Origin: DASXTB01 sp036505615
GTDB taxonomy: Bacteria > Acidobacteriota > UBA6911 > JACQSX01
DNA: 7,833 nucleotides
Assembly (NCBI GenBank): GCA_036505615.1
Contig: DASXTB010000186.1
Location: forward strand, 1 to 7,833
Direction of reading: 5' to 3'
Shown here: piece after piece, positions 1 through 7,400 of the stretch
Layout: each line of letters opens with the position of its first letter
Position numbering within the stretch: position 1 is the first letter of the stretch
Made by a program: the position numbers and the translations under genes
The notes under the pieces: generated by a model
The model's input: the letters and a program-made list of their open reading frames with translations, nothing else
Database searches by the model: none
Told to the model about the DNA's origin: nothing

Positions 1-1212
1 GAAAGTCTGGGTGAGCACGGCGAGAAAACCCACGGCTTTTTCATCTATAACGCGACCCTCCACATCCCTGTGATTCTTCATTTGCCCGGCCAACGGTTGG
101 TGAATAGCGTGCCGGACATGGTGAACTTGGCAGACCTGATGCCGACAGTGCTGCAGGCATTGAAAGTGGATGTGCCCCCGCAGGTGCAAGGGCGCAACCT
201 GCTACCGGTCATGACAGCAAAGAAGGAAGATCCATCTCAGGGCTTATATGCAGAAACATTTCTTCCCCGACTGCACTTCAATTGGAGTGAACTCCGCGGA
301 CTCGAGACTAAGAATTACCATTTCATTGACGCGCCTAAACCTGAACTGTACGACGTCGCCAAGGATCCGGGCGAGACTCAGAATCTCTATCCGATGAAAA
401 AAGCTGTGGCCGAGGAGATGCGAGCCCGCCTGTCCGCCCTGATTCGTCAGTACAGTGGGGGACGGGAATTGGCGGAGAAAACCGGGCTCGATCCAGCTCT
501 GATGGAGCGTCTGCAATCGCTGGGATACGCCGGTTTCTCGGGCGGTGGCAGCCCGACCGTCAGCAATCGTAGCTTGCCTGACCCCAAGGATCGCATCCAA
601 TTGTACGAATTGTTTTCCGACGCCATGGCCGACAGCCAGCATGCCAAATATGCGGAGTCCACGGACAAGCTCAACCAGGTTCTCCAGACGGATCCGGATT
701 CCATTCCCGCGCACTACCTCCTGGGGCTGAACTACTACCGCATGCGGGAATTCGCCCAGGCCGTGGCGCAATTTCGGCAGGTCGTGCAACTAAGTCCCGA
801 CTATACGCTTGCTGTATTTCAACTTGGCCTGTCGTTCGGACAAACAGGCGACTGGGACCGAGCGATCGAAACTCTCAAGCGAGCGCTGCAGTTGGATGCG
901 ACGAACTTTTCCGCTTCCTATAATCTCGGCGCTGCCTATTTGCAAAAGAAAATGGTGCCCGAAGCGATGGTCGCTTTTCGCCAATGCATTACGACGGCAC
1001 CCGACTATGCTCAAGGTCACCGTGCCTTAGGAGAAGTCCTGCTATACCAAGGGCAGACAAACGAAGCGTTAGCCGAACTGCGCCGGGCAATCGAACTTGA
1101 TCCTAATGATCCTGGCAGCCATATGGCGCTGGCCAAGGCGCTGGCTGCGACCGGCAAGAACGACGAGGCCGAGGACGAACTGCGCAAATCGCGAACAACC
1201 AAGCCGCAGTAA
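1..1212 (+). CDS. Sulfatase-fold hydrolase with C-terminal TPR domain, 5' partial
   Basis: The frame is open from base 1 to the TAA at 1210-1212 (403 residues seen), so the gene begins before the window; the GTG at 70 is an internal Val, not a start. The window opens inside the conserved ESLGEHGEK(T)HGFF motif of the alkaline-phosphatase/sulfatase superfamily, whose His codon at 31-33 is a likely metal ligand. PELYD at 340-354 is the usual sulfatase C-terminal signature. An LGY motif (520-528) and LPDPK (574-588) lead into six TPR units in exact 34-residue register from 601 to 1209. The protein is a close paralogue of the next gene (20 of the first 30 residues identical). If the two have equal N-termini, about 249 codons lie upstream, including the nucleophile, so substrate type cannot be judged here. 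Periplasmic location is inferred from the paralogue. It is probably co-transcribed with the next gene. The family call is firm; 'sulfatase' as an activity is not. Confidence 0.9.
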   Translation, partial: ESLGEHGEKTHGFFIYNATLHIPVILHLPGQRLVNSVPDMVNLADLMPTVLQALKVDVPPQVQGRNLLPVMTAKKEDPSQGLYAETFLPRLHFNWSELRGLETKNYHFIDAPKPELYDVAKDPGETQNLYPMKKAVAEEMRARLSALIRQYSGGRELAEKTGLDPALMERLQSLGYAGFSGGGSPTVSNRSLPDPKDRIQLYELFSDAMADSQHAKYAESTDKLNQVLQTDPDSIPAHYLLGLNYYRMREFAQAVAQFRQVVQLSPDYTLAVFQLGLSFGQTGDWDRAIETLKRALQLDATNFSASYNLGAAYLQKKMVPEAMVAFRQCITTAPDYAQGHRALGEVLLYQGQTNEALAELRRAIELDPNDPGSHMALAKALAATGKNDEAEDELRKSRTTKPQ

Positions 1213-1234
1213 GCAAAAATATTTTTCAATACCA

Positions 1235-3328
1235 TTGCGAACTGTTCCCCATCTCCTGACTTGTCTGGCGCTCCTGCTGCCGCATCCGCTGATTGCCGCC
1301 GCTCCTTCTGCTCGCAATGCAAAGCCCAATGTCATTCTGATTACGATCGACACAGTCCGGGCTGATCATGTGGGTTGCTACGGCGCGACCGGGATACAGA
1401 CACTAACTTTGGATTCGCTTGCACGGGACGGAATTGTGTTCGAGCGCGCGATTTCACAAGTCCCTCTGACTTGGCCTTCCCATGCCGCCATTCTGACGGG
1501 TACATATCCCTTTCAGAACGGCGTGCAAGACTTCACCGGGCAGCCACTCGATCCGAAGTTCCGCACCGTTGCAGAAGCCTTCAAACAGAGCGGTTATGCT
1601 ACGGGCGCGGTGGTGAGTGCCTTTGTGCTGGATCGCGGTTGGGGACTGGCGCGAGGCTTTGATTTTTACGACGATGCTTTTTCCGCCGAGACGTTCCAAC
1701 AGAAAGACATTGGGCTGGTAGATCGAAAAGCCGGCGAGAGTGTTACACATGCTTTGGATTGGCTCAAGAAAACGCCGCGGAGGCCATTTTTCTTGTGGCT
1801 ACATTTGTATGATCCCCATTCCCCGTATGATCCGCCCGAGCCTTATCGCACCCAATATCGCAATCACCCGTATGACGGTGAAATTGCCTACGCAGATCAC
1901 GAACTGGGGCGTCTCATGTTGTGGCTGAAGCGCAGCCATCTGTACGATCGCAGCTTAATCGTTTTGCTCAGTGATCATGGCGAGTCCTTGGGCGAACACG
2001 GCGAGAAAGAACATGGATTTTTTGTTTACAATGCGACGGTACGTGTGCCTATGATCGTTAAACCGCCTGCTGGGAGCGGCTTTCGGCCTAGTCGCGTTGC
2101 GCGGCCTGTAGAGACCATCGATATCGCTCCCACGTTGCTGCAATCGGCTGGGATCAAGGATGTCATCGAAAAGCAATTTCAATCGCACAGGTTTCTTAGT
2201 TCTGAACCAGAAAATGATCAGACCGCCTATAGTGAAACTTTTTATCCCTTCAGTTCTTTCGGTTGGAGCCCGCTCCATGCCTTGGAGACCAGCCGCTATC
2301 ACTATATCGACGCACCAATTCCCGAGCTCTACGACGTGACATCTGATCCGGAAGAAAGAAATAATGTGGCTGCGCAACAAACTGCGACGGTTGCCGTGCT
2401 CAAAGACAAACTGCAAGTACGCCTGCGCAACAATCCGTTCAAGCCTGACGTGGATAGAACTTCCCAACTGAGTCCCGACGCAATTGAAAAGCTGCGTGCC
2501 CTGGGCTATGTCGCTTACCGCTCGCCGGTCTCCGCGGAGGCACTAGCAGCAGGTCTGCCTGATCCCAAAGCCAAACTGTGGGAGTTCAATTCCATCCTGG
2601 AAGCCGCCGACGCTTTCCAGTCACACAACTTTCAAGCCGGCCAGGACTTGCTGGAAAAAGTGCGGGAGAAGGATCCGCAGATGTATGTCGTCCCTTTCAT
2701 GTTAGGGGAGGCGGAGGCGCGGCGCGAGAACTGGGCGGCGGCGGCCACCGAACTTAAGAAGTGTTTAGAACTGAATCCGAACTTCGACCAGGCTATGACT
2801 GGACTGGCACGCGCCCTCTATCATCTGGGCGATGCAGGCGGAGCAAAGTCCTGGGTGGAAAAGGCTTTGAAGTACAACCCACAGAATTATCGCGCCTGGT
2901 ACGAGATGGGAATTATTCAGTCGAAGGCTGACAAGCTGTCCGCCGCTTCTGCCTACGAGAAGGCTTTAGCCATCCAACCAAACTTTGCTCTTGGCCAACG
3001 CGGATTAGGCATGCTCCAATTCCAACAACAGAATTACGCAGACGCTGCCAAGCACTTGGCGCGGTCGGTCGATCTCGGCATCACAGACGCAAAATTGTTT
3101 AATTTTTTGGGCATTGCCTACAGCCGTACCAATCGCCAACAGAAAGCAATCGAGAGCTACCACAGAGCACTTCAGATCGATCCCCAACTGGCTGAAGCTC
3201 ACCTTAACCTTGGTTACGCTTATGAAGGACTTCATAAGGCCAGTCTGGCCCGGCAAGAGTATCAGGAAGCTTGCCGCCTGCGCCTAGAGTTTTGTCAGTT
3301 AATCAAAGACAGAAAAACAATAAATTAG
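1235..3328 (+). CDS. Sulfatase-fold (alkaline phosphatase superfamily) enzyme with TPR tail, Thr at nucleophile position
   Basis: The 697-residue product (from TTG 1235) has a signal peptide at 1-23 (hydrophobic core LLTCLALLL, ending AAA), a catalytic domain at about 32-430, LGY at 423-425, LPDPK at 441-445, and about seven TPRs from 448 to 686. Candidate catalytic residues are D39 (ITID), T79 in PLTWPSHAAILTG, H190, D193 and H195 (WLHLYDPH), D247 and H248 (SDHGE), and H260. PELYD is at 363-367. Sulfatases have Cys or Ser at the T79 position (C/S-x-P-x-R); here the site reads T-W-P-S-H, closer to Thr-nucleophile phosphodiesterases and phosphotransferases of the same superfamily. The enzyme is probably periplasmic, with the TPRs binding a partner. 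The frame is open back to TTG 1097 and ATG 1106, but that extension overlaps the upstream gene by over 100 bases and is Arg/Trp-rich shadow sequence. TTG 1235 gives a clean signal peptide, though without a clear Shine-Dalgarno site. The gap to the upstream gene is 22 bases, suggesting one operon. Confidence 0.9.
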   Translation: MRTVPHLLTCLALLLPHPLIAAAPSARNAKPNVILITIDTVRADHVGCYGATGIQTLTLDSLARDGIVFERAISQVPLTWPSHAAILTGTYPFQNGVQDFTGQPLDPKFRTVAEAFKQSGYATGAVVSAFVLDRGWGLARGFDFYDDAFSAETFQQKDIGLVDRKAGESVTHALDWLKKTPRRPFFLWLHLYDPHSPYDPPEPYRTQYRNHPYDGEIAYADHELGRLMLWLKRSHLYDRSLIVLLSDHGESLGEHGEKEHGFFVYNATVRVPMIVKPPAGSGFRPSRVARPVETIDIAPTLLQSAGIKDVIEKQFQSHRFLSSEPENDQTAYSETFYPFSSFGWSPLHALETSRYHYIDAPIPELYDVTSDPEERNNVAAQQTATVAVLKDKLQVRLRNNPFKPDVDRTSQLSPDAIEKLRALGYVAYRSPVSAEALAAGLPDPKAKLWEFNSILEAADAFQSHNFQAGQDLLEKVREKDPQMYVVPFMLGEAEARRENWAAAATELKKCLELNPNFDQAMTGLARALYHLGDAGGAKSWVEKALKYNPQNYRAWYEMGIIQSKADKLSAASAYEKALAIQPNFALGQRGLGMLQFQQQNYADAAKHLARSVDLGITDAKLFNFLGIAYSRTNRQQKAIESYHRALQIDPQLAEAHLNLGYAYEGLHKASLARQEYQEACRLRLEFCQLIKDRKTIN
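1469..1504 (+). other. Active-site motif with Thr in place of formylglycine Cys/Ser
   Basis: The codons read T-W-P-S-H-A-A-I-L-T-G-T. In sulfatases the first residue is Cys or Ser, oxidised to formylglycine, and the fifth is Arg. Both are changed here (ACT for Thr at 1469-1471, CAT for His at 1481-1483), while the downstream LTG and Tyr-Pro context is kept. This supports a live superfamily active site with altered chemistry rather than decay. Confidence 0.8.
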
Positions 3329-3351
3329 CTACTTCGGGACGGTCTGCGAAG
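3300..3351 (-). terminator. Possible weak terminator at the end of the TPR gene
   Basis: On the minus strand a 5-bp stem CTTCG/CGAAG (3347-3351 with 3332-3336, 10-base loop) lies just before the TPR gene's stop codon. It is followed by a T-rich run that begins TAATTTATTGTTTTTCTGTC, complementary to the Lys-coding 3' end of the convergent enzyme gene. The stem is short and the loop long, so this is a weak candidate; the T-rich run is clear, the hairpin is marginal. No matching structure serves the plus-strand operon. Confidence 0.3.
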
Positions 3352-4357
3352 ATGCCGGAGAAGTCTGCAGGCGCTTGAGCAGTTCTTTGGCATGAGCTGA
3401 GAACGGACTCTCCGGAAAGGCGCTGACGAAGTCGTGCAATTGCGCCACTGCATCGTCCTTCCTTCCCTGCTGCAACAATAAATTCACCAATTGCAAGCGT
3501 GGCTGAGCCATCAAAGGATCTAGTTGAATGGCTTGGCGCAGCGGGCCCTCGGCCTGCGAAAGCTTTCCTAGCTTGATATTGAGAGTTCCCTCGAGGAAGT
3601 GACCCAGCGCTGAGTCAGGCTGGCGGCGCATCCCTTCGTCCAGATAGCGCCGGGCCGCTGGCAATTCGCTCGTCAGGATGCATATGTTGCTCAGATTGAA
3701 GTACGCTGCCGCATCGCTCTGATTTAGTTGAATCGCCTGCTCAAATTGCTTTCGCGCCTTGGAAAAATCGGACTTGCTCAAATAGTCAGATCCCAGATTA
3801 TTGTGCGCCTGATAAAAATTAGGCGCAATTTGCAGTGCTTTCTCGTAATGCCGGATGGCCTCGTCGGGTTTTCGCTGCCGGTCCGCCTCTACGCCCTGTT
3901 CAAACTCCTTGACCGCTTTCTTGGGGAACTGGCGATTGTAGTCTGCCGGGTCGACGATATAAGGATTGCCGCCTCCTAATCGCTTGGCGAGCGGATCCTG
4001 CTTCACTGTTTTTTTGAATTCTAAACGAATCTGCAGCATAGTTGTTGGCGACACCAATGGATTCACATTCGCCATTTCATCTATTGGGTAGAAGTCTGAC
4101 TCGTTGATGACGACATGGTAGATGTTCCCTTCGAGACTATAGAAACCGAAGCGACCCTGATCATCGGTGTACACGCTGCTAATCGCTGATCCCCGGAATC
4201 GCAGCTCCACCATGACCGGATTCTGAGGAAAGTCTCCCTTGCTCAGTAGCACCTGTCCAATAATTCTTCCGAGTTGCTGCTGGGCAAGCAAGGAAGGCAC
4301 TGACGCTGCCAACCATCCGCACAGAATAAATGTGACGAGGCTGCGGATACGCAACAT
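3329..4357 (-). CDS. Secreted carboxypeptidase-regulatory-like domain and TPR protein
   Basis: The 342-residue product (from ATG 4357) has a signal peptide at 1-25 (ends SLLA, then QQQ). A carboxypeptidase-regulatory-like beta-sandwich spans about 30-114, with the typical T-D-D-Q-G-R-F turn at 64-70. A linker rich in Gly, Pro and charge follows, then five TPRs in exact 34-residue register at 148-317 and a short Ser/Thr/Pro tail. The beta-sandwich is the same kind of module that heads Oar-like TonB receptors, and the gene lies directly downstream of one on the same strand, so a periplasmic partner or scaffold role is plausible; no enzymatic motif is visible. GTG 4366 in the same frame adds three residues and cannot be excluded, since neither start has a clear Shine-Dalgarno site. 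The stop codon abuts that of the convergent enzyme gene. Domain calls are firm; the role is inferred. Confidence 0.88.
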   Translation of the reverse strand: MLRIRSLVTFILCGWLAASVPSLLAQQQLGRIIGQVLLSKGDFPQNPVMVELRFRGSAISSVYTDDQGRFGFYSLEGNIYHVVINESDFYPIDEMANVNPLVSPTTMLQIRLEFKKTVKQDPLAKRLGGGNPYIVDPADYNRQFPKKAVKEFEQGVEADRQRKPDEAIRHYEKALQIAPNFYQAHNNLGSDYLSKSDFSKARKQFEQAIQLNQSDAAAYFNLSNICILTSELPAARRYLDEGMRRQPDSALGHFLEGTLNIKLGKLSQAEGPLRQAIQLDPLMAQPRLQLVNLLLQQGRKDDAVAQLHDFVSAFPESPFSAHAKELLKRLQTSPASSQTVPK

Positions 4358-4379
4358 GGGATTCACGCAGAAATACAGA

Positions 4380-4414
4380 AGGGGCCTGTTCCCACAATAC
4401 GGGAACAGGCCCCT
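4380..4414 (-). terminator. Intrinsic terminator or attenuator hairpin after the receptor gene
   Basis: A perfect 14-bp inverted repeat (4380-4393 with 4401-4414; AGGGGCCTGTTCCC and its complement) flanks a 7-base loop. Read on the minus strand it starts 16 bases after the receptor stop and is followed by TTCTGTATTTCTG, a moderately T-rich tail, so it fits a Rho-independent terminator of the receptor gene. On the plus strand the following bases are not T-rich. The tail ends only a few bases from the start of the downstream TPR gene, so the hairpin may instead lower read-through into that gene. The tail is imperfect, which favours partial termination. Confidence 0.75.
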
Positions 4415-4430
4415 GAAAGCCAGCCGGGTT

Positions 4431-7400
4431 CTAGAAACTCAGCTTCAAACCAAGCTGCAGGTTACGAGCATTCAAGGTACCGGCGGCTTCTCCGAATTTG
4501 CCGTCGGTGATCTTGTTGTGAGCACCGCCGCCCGCAGTCGCCAGAATGAAGTTGGCCCGGTTGAATACATTGAAAGCTTGCCCCTCAAACTTCAGGTTTA
4601 CACGTTCGGTGAATTTGAAGACCTTGGCCAGGGTCATGTCGGCGTACCATGCTCCCGGTCCTACAAATGTGTTTCGACCCAGGTTACTAGCGCACCCCAA
4701 ACACGGAGCTGAGAACATGGAGGTGTCGCTCCACCCATTCTTCCATTGATCGCGGCTGGGAACGATGCTGGAGATGGTTGAATCGGGACGGTCATTGCGG
4801 CCGTGGTCCAGGTTGTAATCGCCACCCAGGTTCTGACAATTCCCGGTGTTGACGTCAGTCGCATCGCAAGGAGTCGAAGAGTCACTTATCTCTCTCAGCC
4901 TCGCGGCAGACGATCTAAAGGGTTCCCAGTGCGCACCGCTCTGGAAGGCCCAGATGCCATTGTAGGACCATCCTCCCAGCACAGCACCCAGAAAACCTTG
5001 CAGGTTCTTACCGGGCAGTTCCCATACGTAATTAAAAACCAGCCGATGGCGAATATCAAAGAGCGAGTTGCCGCGGTCGAGTCCCGGCAGAGTGAGGTCC
5101 GTTGTGTAACCTTCGCCCGCTGCAGCCCCGTTCGCAGTTGTGGCTCCGCTGTGCCAGGTTGAGCCATTGTCGATGGCGTGGCTATAGGTGTAGTTGACGT
5201 TGAATAACAATCCATGGCTCATCTGCTTCTTTACTGACGTCTGAAGTGAATTGTAGTTAGAGTTCACTACGTTCCGCCAGTTGCGCAGGTTGCCATAGTT
5301 ATTATTGGCAAAACCACCGTTTCCACACCAGCTGCGGCCGAAATTGTCGGTGATGCAGCCGCCCGGCGGCAACACAGATCCCGGATGGCGATTGATGTTC
5401 TCTGCGCGGAACAGCTTATGCGCCGTAGTACCTACGTAGTTGACTTCTATTACCGATTTTGCAGGAAGTTCGCGCTGGACGCTGAGGAAGTAGTTGTATA
5501 CGTACGGATCTTTAATACCCTCAGGCAATACAATCCCGGTCAAAATAGCGACGTTGGGATTGAAGGGAGCCCATCCCGTCAAGTTGCCAGTAGCCTGCGC
5601 GCCGATGCCTTGCCCGGGGTTCGTGGGCGGTCCGCTGAACGTAGGTGCTGCACCGCTGGGCGAGCAACTACTCGCGCCGCAAACGGTCGGTCCATAGATC
5701 ACCGTATTGACGTCGCCGAACAGGAAGTTGTCGGCGAAATTGAAGGAATAGTACGGCAGGTTCCAGCGTGAATTCGATAGCGGGTTGTAAAGAGTACCCT
5801 CGTACGCAACGCCGAAACCGCCGCGCAAAGAGGTTCTACCGTCACCCATTACGTCCCAGGCAAAGCCAACTCGCGGTCCCCAATTGTTGTGGTCGCCCTT
5901 GCCCAGACTTTTTGCCGGTGCGAAACCTCCCGGACCACACTCGCCTGCCAATTGCGCCAGTGGATCGGGATTAGGGAAAGTTGGACAGTTGTCAGGATTG
6001 TTGGCGCTAACCACTCCGGTCAGAATGTTAGTCTTACTTGCGCCGGGCCCCGGGATAAATGTCGTGGCCAGATTGTTTTCCTCATCGTGGCGAGTGAACA
6101 AGTCATATCGCAAGCCTAGATTCAAGGTTAAACGCCTGGTCACTTTCCAATCATCTTGGAAATAAGCGCCCACCTCCAGGTTGCGCCAGTGGCGGACGTT
6201 GGACTCTAATTGCGCTTGAGGATTGGGATTAAAGCTAGTGCAGGGTGGAGTGCAAATGCCAGGATTCACTCCCGCACTCTCTTCAGCCGGAGCATCGGCC
6301 GCGAAAAAGAGCGGATCAAACATGTAATAGGAGGGACGAGCTACGCTGAACACGCTGTTCTCGATGTTTCTCCTAAAATCTGCACCCACCTTGATGTTGT
6401 GGCTGCCATGGCTGATTGAAACCATATCAGAGTAGGTGTAGATGTGCTCCTTGAAGAACTGCGGATAGCCGTTGTAGGAGCCGAATCCCGCGGTACCATC
6501 TCCAAACTCAACGTCCGGTACCCCAGGAATGCTGACACTGACTCCCGTATTGTTTTGCGTATAACCGGCGCGGAATTCGTTCAGGACTGTGGGCGAGAAG
6601 GTCTTCACGTAGCTGAACATGCCGCTGGGATAAATGTTGCGTGCCGGATTGCCAAATCCTCGAGTACAAGCGGCACTGCAAGGCCCGAAGCTATCGGTTG
6701 TCTTGAGCCAGTTAAACTGCAGGAACAAGCGGTTGCTGGCGTTCGGGTTAAAGTCGATACGACCTGAACCCTCATTCCCATTGAACAAGTTGCCGAGGGT
6801 TTGAGTCTGCGAACCGAAGATGGCCACACTGCTCAGTTGAAACGGCGCGCTGCGACTCATCGTGCCAGCTTGGATCGCAGGAATGCTGCTGCATGTAGCA
6901 GCTGTCATAGCTGCCTGGTCCGCCGCGGTCACCCCCATGATCGTCGCCCAGCGCGCTGCGATGGCGGCACTCGTATTGTCCGGACACAAAAATTGATCAT
7001 AACCAACGAGCCCCGATGGTGAAAACCCGCCGAGCACGTAGTCATCGAGAGTTGCGGCCGTGGCTCCAGACAGTCTTGGCTGGAAATTCTGATAAAGCAG
7101 CGAAGCTACTGATTGGGTGCCAGTGGCAGTATCTGCGGCGAGGACCGCCTGACGCCACTCAGGAGACTCCTGTAGAGTCGATTCCGGAGTGCCTGTTGTC
7201 CTGAAGCGGTCACCCTGATAAGACCCAAAGAAGAAAAGCTTGTCCTTAATGATGGCTCCGCCAAAAGTGGCGCCGAACTGGTTAAAACGCAGTGGCGGCT
7301 TGAAGCTGCCACCAGTAATAGGGTCCGTCCCTGGTTGATTCAAAAAATACTGGTTCGCGTCCAAAGCATCATTGCGGAAATACTCCCAAATGCTGCCGTG

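Noticed and set aside
70..72. GTG as start of the first gene
   Set aside because: The frame is open to base 1 and the upstream residues match the conserved superfamily motif, so it is an internal Val.
244..789. 181-codon antisense open frame
   Set aside because: It lies wholly opposite the first enzyme gene, has no recognisable domain and looks like a shadow of its codon pattern.
1250..1268. Lipobox-like LLTC in the second enzyme's signal peptide
   Set aside because: The residue before Cys is Thr, and the hydrophobic core continues past the Cys to a better AAA cleavage site, so a lipoprotein is unlikely.
1955..2467. 170-codon antisense open frame
   Set aside because: It lies opposite the catalytic domain of the second enzyme with no recognisable motif or initiation signal.
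3332..3351. CTTCG/CGAAG hairpin as a plus-strand terminator
   Set aside because: The stem is only 5 bp and no T-rich run follows on the plus strand.
4239..4712. 157-codon plus-strand open frame spanning the receptor/TPR spacer
   Set aside because: It runs through the hairpin and antisense to two well-supported genes; the peptide has no domain character.
4803..5162. 119-codon plus-strand open frame
   Set aside because: It is antisense to the receptor barrel, Arg/Ser/Val-rich, without recognisable motif.
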